DNA of 64,000 nt from Rhizobium croatiense. GTDB lineage: Bacteria; Pseudomonadota; Alphaproteobacteria; Rhizobiales; Rhizobiaceae. The position numbers were made by a program, and so were the translations under genes. The notes beneath the pieces were generated by a model. The model searched no databases. It worked only from the letters and a program-made list of their open reading frames with translations, and was not told where the DNA came from. The stretch covers positions 62,001 through 126,000 of the forward strand of contig NZ_JAILYJ010000014.1 in the NCBI RefSeq assembly GCF_019793465.1, in the 5' to 3' direction. How positions within the stretch are numbered: the first letter of the stretch is position 1; each line of letters opens with the position of its first letter. Shown here in pieces: positions 42,400 through 50,916 of the stretch.

Positions 42400-43299
42400 T
42401 CAGATCACCCGCATGAAATGACCCGGCTCCACTTCGACGACATCGTCCTGCGGCGCGGCCGAACGGCGGCGGATATCCTCGACCTCGTCGGGCCTCAGCC
42501 GCGCCTTCGGATCTTCGAAACGGACGTCGGGATCGGGCACGGCCGAGAGCAGCAACCTGGTATAGGGATGCAGTGGATTGTCGATCACTCGGGCAGTACT
42601 GCCCCATTCGACGATCTGGCCGGCATACATGACGGCGATGTCTTCGGCGACGTAACGCGCGGTGGCGATGTCATGGGTGATGTAGAGCAGGCCGAGATTC
42701 ATCTCCCGCTTCATCTCGTTCAACAGGTTGAGCACGCCCAGGCGAACGGAGACATCGAGCATCGAGGTCGGTTCGTCCGCGACGATCACCTCCGGCCTGA
42801 CGGCAAGGGCGCGGGCGATGTTGACGCGCTGGCGCTGGCCGCCGGAGAGTTCATGCGGATATTTCGGCGCGACGAGATCGGGATCGAGCCTGACGCGCTC
42901 CAGCAGTTCGCGGATCGTCGCGTTGATTTCAGTCCCCTTGATATCGGGGCGATGCAGCTTCAGCGGCCGACGCAGATGGTGAGCGATGGCGTGGGCGGGG
43001 TTCAGCGAGGCGAACGGATCCTGGAAGATCATCTGCACGGATCGGCGGTAGCGGGCGATTTCAGCGGAATTCGCCGTCTCGACCGGCCGGCCTTTGTAGA
43101 GGATGCGGCCCGATGTCGGCAGATATTCGCGCATCGCCATGCGGGCGCAGGTGGTCTTGCCGCTGCCGGATTCGCCGACGAGCGCCAGCGCCCGGCCGGC
43201 GTGCAGCGAAAAGGCGATTGAGCGGGCGGCATGAACGGCGGACGCGCCGTGGCCGAAGGTCTTTGTCACCGTGTCGAGCGCAAGGATGGCCTCGCTCAT
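42400..43299 (-). CDS. Oligopeptide/oligosaccharide ABC transporter ATPase (DppF-like)
   Basis: A 299-residue ATPase of the Dpp/Opp type. Walker A GESGSGKTT is at residues 42-50, the signature LSGGQRQR at 151-158, Walker B VADEPTS at about 173-179, and the C-terminal Opp/Dpp extension with NPLHPYTRLLLSAVPDPD. It overlaps the preceding ATPase gene by 4 bases (ATGA). These two ATPases form the heterodimeric motor of the importer encoded upstream. The substrate is considered with the binding protein. Confidence 0.9.
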   Translation of the reverse strand: MSEAILALDTVTKTFGHGASAVHAARSIAFSLHAGRALALVGESGSGKTTCARMAMREYLPTSGRILYKGRPVETANSAEIARYRRSVQMIFQDPFASLNPAHAIAHHLRRPLKLHRPDIKGTEINATIRELLERVRLDPDLVAPKYPHELSGGQRQRVNIARALAVRPEVIVADEPTSMLDVSVRLGVLNLLNEMKREMNLGLLYITHDIATARYVAEDIAVMYAGQIVEWGSTARVIDNPLHPYTRLLLSAVPDPDVRFEDPKARLRPDEVEDIRRRSAAPQDDVVEVEPGHFMRVI

Positions 43300-44099
43300 A
43301 GCAGTACGCCTCCATGAAGTGAGGGGAAGGAGGCCCAGAGCTTCTTCGTATAGGCGTGCGCCGGCGTCCTGTAGATCGCCTCGGCGCTGTTCTGCTCCAC
43401 CAGCCTGCCGGACAGCATGATGCCGATGCGGTCGCAGAACTGCACCATCAGCCCGAGATCGTGGGTGATGAACAGCACGGAGAAGCCGAAGCTGCGGCGC
43501 AGCTCGTTGATCCGCTGCAGGATTTCGCGCTGGACGACGACGTCGAGCGCGGTCGTCGGCTCGTCCATGACGACGAGCTTCGGGTCGAGCGCCATGCAGA
43601 TGGCGATGACGATGCGCTGGCGCATGCCGCCGGAAAACTGATGCGGATAATCGCGCATGCGGTCCGGCGCGATGTCGACGAGCGTCAGCATTTCGGCGGT
43701 GCGCTCCCGGGCTTGCGCACGGCTCATGCCTTTATGGGTGCGCAGCAGGTCGTAGAATTGCGCCTCGATGCGCAGCACGGGGTTCAACGAATTCATGGCG
43801 CTCTGGAAGACCATGGCGACCTCGCGCCAGCGGAAGGCGCCAAGCGCCCGCTGGTCGAGATCGAGTACGTCGCGGCCGTCGAGCAGGATGCGGCTCTCCT
43901 TGCGGATCAGCGCCGGCGGCTTGTGCAGGCGGCTGATGGCGAAGGCGATGGTGCTCTTGCCGCAGCCGGATTCGCCGGCAAGGCCGAAGACCTCGCCGGG
44001 CGCCACATCGAAATTGACATCGTCGACGGCGCGGAAATCCTTCTCTTCTCCGATATAATCGATGGTGAGGTTCCTCACCGAAAGCAGCGGTTGCGTCAC
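43296..44099 (-). CDS. Oligopeptide/oligosaccharide ABC transporter ATPase (DppD-like)
   Basis: A 267-residue ATPase with AGESGCGKSTIAF (Walker A), FSGGMRQR (signature) and VVMDEPTTALD (Walker B). The start is a GTG at 44099, chosen because GTGA overlaps the stop of the upstream permease and because the sequence TQPLLSVRNLTIDY is the normal beginning of this family. The open frame continues to 44450, but that part is arginine-rich shadow sequence inside the permease gene. The protein lacks the longer tail often seen in DppD, ending AYTKKLWASFPSLHGGVLL. Confidence 0.87.
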   Translation of the reverse strand: MTQPLLSVRNLTIDYIGEEKDFRAVDDVNFDVAPGEVFGLAGESGCGKSTIAFAISRLHKPPALIRKESRILLDGRDVLDLDQRALGAFRWREVAMVFQSAMNSLNPVLRIEAQFYDLLRTHKGMSRAQARERTAEMLTLVDIAPDRMRDYPHQFSGGMRQRIVIAICMALDPKLVVMDEPTTALDVVVQREILQRINELRRSFGFSVLFITHDLGLMVQFCDRIGIMLSGRLVEQNSAEAIYRTPAHAYTKKLWASFPSLHGGVLL

Positions 44100-44974
44100 A
44101 GGCGGCCCTCCCCTGTTCGAACGAGCAGCGACCAGCGCTTCAGATGATTGCCGGTGCGCAGCCGCGGATTGGCGATCTCGTCGACGGCGAAATTCAGGAG
44201 CGACATGCCGATGCCGAGGAAGGCGAGCGCGAAGCAGGGGGTGAGAATATCCCACCACGCGCCGACCGAAAGCGCCGAGGCCTTCTGGGCATTGTAGAGC
44301 ATGGTGCCCCAGGAGATCGCCCGGGGATCGCCGAGGCCGAGGAATTCCAGCGTCGCCTCGGTGATGATCGCGAAGATGACGCTGCCGATGAAATTGATGC
44401 CGACGATGGAGATCACATTGGGGAAGATCTCGAATGTCATGATCCGCCATTGCGGCTCTCCCATCATCTCGGCGGATTTGACGAAATCCTTCTGCTTGAC
44501 GGAAAGCGTCTCGGCACGGGTGACGCGGGCGCCCCAGGCCCAGGAGGTGGCGCCGAGGATGAGGGCGATGACGAGCGGGCTTGCCTGGCCGATGAAGGCG
44601 GCGAGCACGAGCAGCAAAGGCAGATTGGGAACGACCAGCACCATATTGGTGAAGAAGCTGATGACCTCGTCGGTCTTGCCGCCGCGATAGCCGGAGATGA
44701 TGCCGAGCGCAGTACCGACCAGCGTGATCAGCAGGCCGGCGCCGAAGCCGACGGCCAGCGAGGTGCGGGCGCCATAGATCAGCCGGGCAAAGACATCCTG
44801 GCCGATGCGGGTCGTGCCGAGGATGTGGTCGAGCGACGGCGGCTGGTGCGGCCGCCCGGTGCGGGCGGCGGGGTCGTATTGGGTCAGCAGCGGCGCTGCG
44901 ATCGCGACGATGACGATGAAGGCGATGATGACGAGGCCGGTGAGCGCCTTGCGGTTCCGAAGCAGGGTCTTCAT
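44096..44974 (-). CDS. ABC transporter permease (DppC-like)
   Basis: A 292-residue inner-membrane permease. It has an N-terminal helix starting LVIIAFIVIVAIAAPLLTQY, the LGTTRIGQDVFARLIYGARTS segment (GxDxxSR-like entry motif of DppC proteins) and the EAA loop near 190-210 (AEMMGEPQWRIMTFEIFPNV). About 5-6 helices. It starts 1 base after the stop of the DppB-like permease gene and overlaps the ATPase gene by 4 bases, so the genes are translationally coupled. Confidence 0.9.
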   Translation of the reverse strand: MKTLLRNRKALTGLVIIAFIVIVAIAAPLLTQYDPAARTGRPHQPPSLDHILGTTRIGQDVFARLIYGARTSLAVGFGAGLLITLVGTALGIISGYRGGKTDEVISFFTNMVLVVPNLPLLLVLAAFIGQASPLVIALILGATSWAWGARVTRAETLSVKQKDFVKSAEMMGEPQWRIMTFEIFPNVISIVGINFIGSVIFAIITEATLEFLGLGDPRAISWGTMLYNAQKASALSVGAWWDILTPCFALAFLGIGMSLLNFAVDEIANPRLRTGNHLKRWSLLVRTGEGRL

Positions 44975-44975
44975 T

Positions 44976-45953
44976 TCACGCTCCCTTCAGCCGCGGGTCG
45001 AGCATGACGTAGCTGACGTCGACGATGAAATTGGCGATCAGCATGGTCGCGGTCATGATCAGCAGCTGGCCCTGGATGACCGGATAATCGCGGGCGAGGA
45101 TCGCCTGGTAGAGAATGTTGCCGAGGCCGGGATAATTATAGACGACCTCGGTCACCAGCGAGCCGCCGAGAATGGTACCGATGGCGATGGCAAGGCTGGA
45201 GACGGTCGGCAGCAGGGCGTTGCGCGCCGCATACCAGATCATCACATGCCGGTCGGACAGGCCCTTGGCGCGGGCCATGACGATATAGTCCTCGCCGAGC
45301 AGGTTGATCATGTTGTTGCGCATGGTGACGGTGAAGCCGCCGATCAGCACGGTGCAGAGCGTCACCATCGGTAGGATGCCGTGATAGGCGACGCTGCCGA
45401 GATATTGCAGGCTGAAGGCCGGATCGAGCGAGGGATCGGCGGCATAGCCGTTCGGGAACCAGCCGAGCGTGAAACCGAAGATGAAGAGCACGATCAGCGA
45501 GGTGACGACGGCGGGCACCGAGGTCGCGAAAATCGCGCCGACGGAGACGATGACGTCGAACCTGCTGCCGCGACGCCAGGCGGCGAGGATGCCGAGGAAG
45601 GTGCCGAGCGCAAAGCTGACGATCGTCGCCGTCCCCATCAGGGCGACGGTCCAGACGAGGGCGTGGCCGAGCACCGAGGTGACCGGCAGCGGGAAATACT
45701 TGATCGAGCGGCCGAGGTCGCCGGTGAAGATGCTGCCGAGATAGGTGAGATATTGCTGCCAGAGCGGCCCGTCGACGAAGCCGAAGGTGAGCTTCAGCGC
45801 CTGCAGGCTTTCCGGCGGCAATTCGGTGCCGGCGCTCGAAAACATGATCTGCACCGGATCGCCCGGCATCAGCCGCGGCAGGAAGAAATTGATCGTCGCT
45901 GCCGCGATGAAGGCTGCCATGTAGAAGACGAGGCGGCGAAGCAGGAAAGCCAT
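44976..45953 (-). CDS. ABC transporter permease (DppB-like)
   Basis: A 325-residue permease of the Dpp/Opp family. Features are FFLPRLMPGDPV near 25-36 (the conserved R-L-x-P-G-D-P motif), a first periplasmic loop with TYLGSIFTGDLGRS, and the EAA loop DYIVMARAKGLSDRHVMIWY near 225-244. It pairs with the DppC-like permease. It begins 58 bases after the binding-protein gene ends; that gap contains the inverted repeat TGGCGGGAGCGGCG/CGCCACCGCTCCCG-like sequence, possibly a stabilising hairpin. Confidence 0.9.
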   Translation of the reverse strand: MAFLLRRLVFYMAAFIAAATINFFLPRLMPGDPVQIMFSSAGTELPPESLQALKLTFGFVDGPLWQQYLTYLGSIFTGDLGRSIKYFPLPVTSVLGHALVWTVALMGTATIVSFALGTFLGILAAWRRGSRFDVIVSVGAIFATSVPAVVTSLIVLFIFGFTLGWFPNGYAADPSLDPAFSLQYLGSVAYHGILPMVTLCTVLIGGFTVTMRNNMINLLGEDYIVMARAKGLSDRHVMIWYAARNALLPTVSSLAIAIGTILGGSLVTEVVYNYPGLGNILYQAILARDYPVIQGQLLIMTATMLIANFIVDVSYVMLDPRLKGA

Positions 45954-46011
45954 GGGAACTCCGTCGTGGCGGGAGCGGCGTTGAACGCCACCGCTCCCGG
46001 GATCAAGGCCT

Positions 46012-47658
46012 TTACTTGGCCGGCTCGAGCGCGAGCAGGTTCAGGAGGCGTGCCGGGTTCGTCCGCGAGATCGACGGATTGACGAAGGGATTTTCCTTGG
46101 TCGACCAGCCGGTGAAGCGCTTGGTGTTGTACTGATACCAATTCGGATTGTTGAACACCGGAATCATCGGCATGTTTTCGGCGACGATGCGCTGCGCCTT
46201 GTTCATCGTTTCCTTCTGCTTGGGGAGATCCGCGGTATGGGTGAACTCGGTGACGAGTTTCTCGACCTCAGGATTGAACCAGCGCTGCGCGGTAAAGCGC
46301 GTCTTGCCCTTGTCCGAAGCGCTGAAGGCGCGCTTGTAGGGGTAGTAGGGCGAGGCCGAAGCCGGCAGGCTGTTGATCGCCGCATCGAAGCTGCCGTTGA
46401 TGAGGTTGCCGGTCCAGACCGCTTCTTCGGGCGTTTCGATCTTGGCATCGATGCCGACCGCCTGCATGCCTTCGACGGCGATGTTGACGGTATCGACCCA
46501 GTCGGTCCAGGAGTTCGGGACAATGATCGAGAAGGAGATCTTGCTGCCGTCGGGATTGTCGCGGAAGCCGTCGCCGTCCTTGTCCTTGTAGCCGGCCCCG
46601 TCGAGCAGCGCCTTGGCGGCGTCGGCGTCATAGCTGGCGAACTTGCCGAAATCGGCCTTGACCGACGGATCCGCCCAGCTCTTGTAAAGCTCGCCCATCA
46701 GGCCGGGATCTTCGTTCAGCGTCGGGTAGCCATAGCCGGCGACGTCGATCATCGTCTTGCGGTCGAGCGCCATCGACACGGCACGGCGGAATTTCAGGTC
46801 GTTGAAGGCCTTCTTGTTGTTCTCGTTCGCTGTTTCCAGGTTGAACAGGAAGGCGACCATGCTGCTCGGCGAATACCAGTAGTGGAAATGCGCCGGGTCC
46901 TTGGAGACATAGACATTGTCGATATCGGGAATGAAGGAGACGCCCCAGTCGAGCGTGCCGTCGGCCGTTGCCGTCAGGATCTGGTTGTTGTCGGCAAGCT
47001 GCGGGAAACGGATGCAATCGACCTTCAGGTGGGCGTTGTCCCAATAGTTCGGGTTGCGGCACTGATCGTAAGTCTGGCCGGTGAAGCGCGGAACCTCGGT
47101 CAGCGGGCCGCTGCCGACCGGGTTTTCGTTGGCGAACGTGACCGGGTCGGCGACATCCTTCCAGACATGTTCGGGGACGATCGGCAGCTGCGAGATCTGC
47201 TCGGCGGCGAGCGAACTCGGATTGGCGAGCGTGAAGCGCACCGTCTCGCCGTCCACGGCCTGGACGTCGGTAACGAAGGTCCAGATGCTGACGAAATCGA
47301 GCGCCGGGAATTTCTTCAGATAGGCATAGGTGAAGGTGACGTCGGCTGAGGTTAGCGGCTTACCATCCGACCATTTCAGGTTTGGGCGCAGCTTGAAATC
47401 GATGCTCTTCAGGTCGTCGGAAAGCTTGAAGCTTTCGGCCAGACGGTAGACCGGCTTGTTGCTGTCGAAGCGATTGAAAATAACAAGCGGCTCATAGATG
47501 AAATCGAGAGTCGACTGGCGCGCCGAGGTCTGGTTGAACGGATTGAAGTTGCGCACCCAGGTCGTCGCCGGTTCGATATTGGCCGTCAGGATCGTCTGCG
47601 CCATGGCAGAGCCCGAAAGCAGTGTCAGGGCAGCTGCTGCGAGAAGATATTTTTTCAT
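46012..47658 (-). CDS. Family 5 extracellular solute-binding protein (probable sugar/amino-sugar oligomer binder)
   Basis: A 548-residue SBP_bac_5 protein. It has a Sec signal MKKYLLAAAALTLLSGSAMA, then TWVRNFNPFN and FIYEPLVIFNR, typical of the subgroup that binds oligosaccharides such as cellobiose or chitobiose rather than peptides. Further signatures are KLRPNLKWSDGKPLTSADVTF-like sequence near 90-110 and FRRAVSMALDRKTMIDVAGYG. The neighbours, a NagZ-type beta-N-acetylhexosaminidase and a GNAT acetyltransferase, support an amino-sugar oligomer (chitin or peptidoglycan fragment) as substrate. This is inference; a peptide remains possible. Confidence 0.85.
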   Translation of the reverse strand: MKKYLLAAAALTLLSGSAMAQTILTANIEPATTWVRNFNPFNQTSARQSTLDFIYEPLVIFNRFDSNKPVYRLAESFKLSDDLKSIDFKLRPNLKWSDGKPLTSADVTFTYAYLKKFPALDFVSIWTFVTDVQAVDGETVRFTLANPSSLAAEQISQLPIVPEHVWKDVADPVTFANENPVGSGPLTEVPRFTGQTYDQCRNPNYWDNAHLKVDCIRFPQLADNNQILTATADGTLDWGVSFIPDIDNVYVSKDPAHFHYWYSPSSMVAFLFNLETANENNKKAFNDLKFRRAVSMALDRKTMIDVAGYGYPTLNEDPGLMGELYKSWADPSVKADFGKFASYDADAAKALLDGAGYKDKDGDGFRDNPDGSKISFSIIVPNSWTDWVDTVNIAVEGMQAVGIDAKIETPEEAVWTGNLINGSFDAAINSLPASASPYYPYKRAFSASDKGKTRFTAQRWFNPEVEKLVTEFTHTADLPKQKETMNKAQRIVAENMPMIPVFNNPNWYQYNTKRFTGWSTKENPFVNPSISRTNPARLLNLLALEPAK

Positions 47659-47701
47659 GTTTTATTCCCCTTCTTTTATACGGTGAGAGTTGGCGCGCCA
47701 G

Positions 47702-48724
47702 TCAGGAGACCAGCGCGCTTGCAAATATGTCTTCGACCTCGGCATGGGCGGCCCGATAGTCGATCTTGAGATTGCCGAGGCGGGCCTTGCCGGCGGCGAT
47801 CCGCTGCAGTGCGGCGTCGGTCAACGGGCGCGCCGCCTTGGCGGCTGCTTCGCTTTCCCTGATATCGCCATGGCTGTGGAGCGCGATGTCGAAGCCGGCG
47901 TCGAGCACCTGTTTGACGCGTTCCGGCAGGGTACCGGAGAGCGATCCCATGAAGATGCAGTCGGAGATCAGCACGCCCCCGTAACCCAAGTCCTTGCGGA
48001 TGACGTCGTGCATGATCGGTGAGACGGAGGCCGGCAATTCCCTGTCGTAGGCGGAGTAGACGACATGGGCGACCATGGCCCAGGGTGTGTCCTTCAATGC
48101 GACGAAGGGTTTGAAATCCGTCGTGGTCAGCGTTTCTCGGCTGGCGTCGACGACCGGCCGCTCCTTGTGGGAGTCGAGCGTCGCCCGGCCATGGCCGGGA
48201 ATATGCTTCATCACAGGCATGTTGCCGGTCTCGAGCAGGCCGTCCACCACTTCGCGGCCGAGGGCGGCGATGACATCGGGATTCGGGCCGAAGGAGCGGG
48301 CGCCGATGACCACGCTCGTCGTCTCGAAGACGAGGTCGAGAACGGGCGAGCAGCCGCTGGAAAGGCCGAGTTCCGTCATCATCGCCCCCATGGCCTGGGA
48401 GGAAAGGCGCAGGGCTCGTTTGCCGAGCTCGAAATCGCGGCGCGCCAGTTCGGCAAACTGGCCGAAGCTGCGGAAGAGCGGCCAGGGGCCGGCATCGAGA
48501 TGCTGGACACGGCCGCCCTCCTGGTCGGTGAAGACGGGGGCGTCGTCGCGGCCGACGGCTTCGCGAAAGCGTTCGATCAGCCGCTTCGTCTGCTCCGGCT
48601 CGCGCTGATTGCGCCGGCCGACGAAGAGGCCGAGCGGATTGGTCTCGCGAAACAGCGCGAATTCCTCATCCGAAAGAACCGGATTGGGAAGGCCGACGAA
48701 AAGGGCGAGTGGGATCGAGGACAA
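47702..48724 (-). CDS. Family 3 glycoside hydrolase, NagZ-like beta-N-acetylhexosaminidase
   Basis: A 340-residue GH3 enzyme of the NagZ branch. KHIPGHGRATLDSH (residues 173-186) carries the NagZ histidine loop, and the likely nucleophile is Asp255 in LISDCIFMGSL. No signal peptide, so it should act in the cytoplasm on imported N-acetylglucosamine-linked material. The C-terminal domain of larger GH3 enzymes is absent, as expected for NagZ. It lies 43 bases upstream of the ABC binding-protein gene on the same strand, suggesting that it degrades the imported substrate. A housekeeping peptidoglycan-recycling NagZ usually sits elsewhere, so this may be a specialised paralogue. Confidence 0.87.
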   Translation of the reverse strand: MSSIPLALFVGLPNPVLSDEEFALFRETNPLGLFVGRRNQREPEQTKRLIERFREAVGRDDAPVFTDQEGGRVQHLDAGPWPLFRSFGQFAELARRDFELGKRALRLSSQAMGAMMTELGLSSGCSPVLDLVFETTSVVIGARSFGPNPDVIAALGREVVDGLLETGNMPVMKHIPGHGRATLDSHKERPVVDASRETLTTTDFKPFVALKDTPWAMVAHVVYSAYDRELPASVSPIMHDVIRKDLGYGGVLISDCIFMGSLSGTLPERVKQVLDAGFDIALHSHGDIRESEAAAKAARPLTDAALQRIAAGKARLGNLKIDYRAAHAEVEDIFASALVS

Positions 48725-48748
48725 GTCTAGTGCTCCGGTATCAGATGG

Positions 48749-49228
48749 TCATTTCGGCATGCTTCTCAGCATGCCTTCGTAAATGCCCTTGTCGGGGGCC
48801 TGGATGGTGATGGCGCCTGCGGTCCTGGCGTAAAAATCGACCGGACCGGCATCGCCGATGAAGGCATAGGCATGGCCGAGCGTCTTCATCGTCTCAAGAC
48901 AGGCGGAAAACAGCGCGAGCCCGATGCCCTTGCCGCGGGCTTGCGGGTCAACGCCGGTCGGGCCGAAGAAGCCGCGTGCCGTCGTGTCGTAGCAGGCAAA
49001 GCCGAGCAGTCCTCGATCTTCGACGGCGATCAGGCAGGCGACGGGCTGGCGGGAGAAGGCGACCGAGACCTCGCTTGCCCAGTTCTCGCTGAAGTGTTCG
49101 CGAACCCAGTTGACGACGAGATGCAGCTCCGGGGGGAGGGCCGGGCGGATGGAGGCGCCGACATGATCGGCTTTCTGTTTCAGGTCGGCGAGCCGCGCGG
49201 AATATAGGCTCACAAGCAGGTCTGGCAC
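48749..49228 (-). CDS. GNAT-family N-acetyltransferase
   Basis: A 159-residue acetyltransferase. The acetyl-CoA-binding motif is GVDPQARGKGIGLALFSACL (V/IxxxxRxxGxG/A type) near residues 92-111, following FFGPTG. The start is a GTG at 49228, chosen because GGAGGA lies 8 bases upstream. It is the first gene of the transporter cluster, 24 bases before the NagZ-like gene. In that context it could acetylate a glucosamine derivative, but GNAT proteins have diverse substrates. The gap 49229-49450 holds the thi terminator and no gene. Confidence 0.82.
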   Translation of the reverse strand: MPDLLVSLYSARLADLKQKADHVGASIRPALPPELHLVVNWVREHFSENWASEVSVAFSRQPVACLIAVEDRGLLGFACYDTTARGFFGPTGVDPQARGKGIGLALFSACLETMKTLGHAYAFIGDAGPVDFYARTAGAITIQAPDKGIYEGMLRSMPK

Positions 49229-49383
49229 CTGTCATTCCTCCCCTTATTCCGTTATTGCGGAACATATCCCCTTTTAATGTCATAGACTTGGCCATCTCAC
49301 CCGTCTTGTCAACAGGCTATTTCAAATCGCGCCTCGCGGCCGTCGACCCGCGGCCGCGGTTTCAATGCAAGGTGGCGCAATGC

Positions 49384-49412
49384 AAAAACGGCCCGGGAGG
49401 CGGGGCCGTTTT
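49384..49412 (-). terminator. Rho-independent terminator of thiMED
   Basis: Arms AAAACGGCCC (49385-49394) and GGGCCGTTTT (49403-49412) around an 8-base loop. Read on the minus strand the stem is followed by a T-run, so it ends the thi transcript 39 bases after the thiD stop. Confidence 0.8.
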
Positions 49413-49450
49413 CCATCGTGGTCGCGATGTCTCCGTCTCTGTGAAGGGAC

Positions 49451-50284
49451 CTATTCGGCGTCTTTCCAAAGCGCATGAAAATGCTGCACCGGCCCGTGGC
49501 CTGAGCCGACGGTAAGGTGTCCGGCCGCCGCGACCGCGCCGGCAAGGTAATCCTTGGCGATGGCGACCGCTTCTCGCGCCGAGGCGCCCTTGGCAAGCTC
49601 GGCCGCCAGCGCGCTCGACAGTGTGCAGCCAGTGCCGTGCGTGTTCTTGGTCGGCACCCGCCGGGCTTCGAACCAGTGCAGCCCGTCGGCGGCGGCCAGC
49701 ACGTCGGGGCTCTCGTCGCTGTCGAGATGGCCGCCCTTGACCAGCACCGCGGCCGGGCCGAGCGCGCGCAGCTGTTCGGCCTGCGCCGCCATCTTAGCCC
49801 GGCTCGTCGCGACCGGCTGGTGCAGCAGCGCGGCGGCCTCCGGCAGGTTCGGGGTCAGCAGCGTGGCAAGCGGTAGTAGCCGGAGGGTCAGCACGTCGAC
49901 CGCTTCGGGTGCGAGCAGGGCGGCACCGCCTTTGGCGATCATGACGGGATCTAGGACGACGGGAATGCTGTGTCCGTTGGCGGTTGCTGCGGCCAATACT
50001 GCAGAAAGTGCGGCGGCGACGGCGTCGGCGATGGCGGCATTGGCGATCATGCCGATCTTGACGGCATCGACGCGCACATCGGCAAAGACGGCTTCGACCT
50101 GGTCGGCGACGAATGGAGGCGGCACCAGATGCACGCCGGTGACGCCTTGCGTGTTCTGCGCCGTCAGCGCGGTCAGCACCGCCATGCCGTAGACGCCGCG
50201 GGCGGAAAAGGCCTTGAGGTCGGCCTGGATGCCGGCGCCGCCGGACGGATCGGAGCCGGCGATGGAGAGAACGTTGCGGATCAT
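49451..50284 (-). CDS. thiD: Hydroxymethylpyrimidine (phosphate) kinase ThiD
   Basis: A 277-residue ribokinase-fold kinase that phosphorylates HMP and HMP-phosphate. It has SIAGSDPSGGAGIQADLKAF at residues 7-26, typical of ThiD, GMAVLTALTAQNTQGV, and the C-terminal anion hole KNTHGTGCTLSSALAA with catalytic Asp/Cys-type residues. It overlaps thiE by 4 bases (ATGA). With ThiM and ThiE it forms a salvage pathway that rebuilds thiamin from imported HMP and thiazole. Confidence 0.95.
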   Translation of the reverse strand: MIRNVLSIAGSDPSGGAGIQADLKAFSARGVYGMAVLTALTAQNTQGVTGVHLVPPPFVADQVEAVFADVRVDAVKIGMIANAAIADAVAAALSAVLAAATANGHSIPVVLDPVMIAKGGAALLAPEAVDVLTLRLLPLATLLTPNLPEAAALLHQPVATSRAKMAAQAEQLRALGPAAVLVKGGHLDSDESPDVLAAADGLHWFEARRVPTKNTHGTGCTLSSALAAELAKGASAREAVAIAKDYLAGAVAAAGHLTVGSGHGPVQHFHALWKDAE

Positions 50285-50916
50285 GCCGGGACCTTTCGGA
50301 TTTCTGCGGCGATACGGCGTGTGGCGGCTTCCGGATCCGGCGTGCCGCAGATGGCGGAGACGACGGCAAGCCCCTTGGCGCCGGCGGCAAAGACTTCGGC
50401 GACATGCTCCGCCTTCAGCCCCCCGATGGCGACGGACGGCAGCGGCGAGAGCTGCACCAGCCTGGCAAGACCGTCAAAGCCGATCGGCTGCTTGTGGTCG
50501 GCCTTGGTCGGCGTCGCAAACACCGGGCCGACGCCGGTATAATCGACGAGACCGGGATCGACGGCGGCGGCGAGCGCCTCGGTTTCGACCGAGAGGCCGA
50601 GGATCATCTCGGGACCGATCATCTCCCGCGCGGTGCGCGCGTCCATGTCTTCCTGGCCGATATGCAACCCGTCGGCGCCGATGGCGATCGCCGCCTCGAC
50701 GTCGTCATTGACGATGAGGCGGGCGCCGGTGCCATCGAGCGCCTGTTTCATGGCGCGGCCGGTCTCGATCATCTCCAGCGTGCCGGCCCGTTTGTCGCGC
50801 AGCTGCACGATCGTCGCGCCGCCGGCAACGGCAAGCCGGGCGGTCTCGACCATGCCGATCGGGGCGCAGAGATCCGGATCGAGCACGAGATAGAGCGAAA
50901 GGTCGAAGGCCTTCAT
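50281..50916 (-). CDS. thiE: Thiamin-phosphate synthase ThiE
   Basis: A 211-residue TIM-barrel enzyme joining HMP diphosphate and thiazole phosphate. QLRDKRAG near residues 37-44, DDVEAAIAIGADGLHIGQED at about 72-91, and the P-loop-like VDYTGVGPVFATPTKAD at 120-136 are the typical substrate- and phosphate-binding parts. It overlaps thiM and thiD by 4 bases each. Length is standard. Confidence 0.94.
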   Translation of the reverse strand: MKAFDLSLYLVLDPDLCAPIGMVETARLAVAGGATIVQLRDKRAGTLEMIETGRAMKQALDGTGARLIVNDDVEAAIAIGADGLHIGQEDMDARTAREMIGPEMILGLSVETEALAAAVDPGLVDYTGVGPVFATPTKADHKQPIGFDGLARLVQLSPLPSVAIGGLKAEHVAEVFAAGAKGLAVVSAICGTPDPEAATRRIAAEIRKVPA

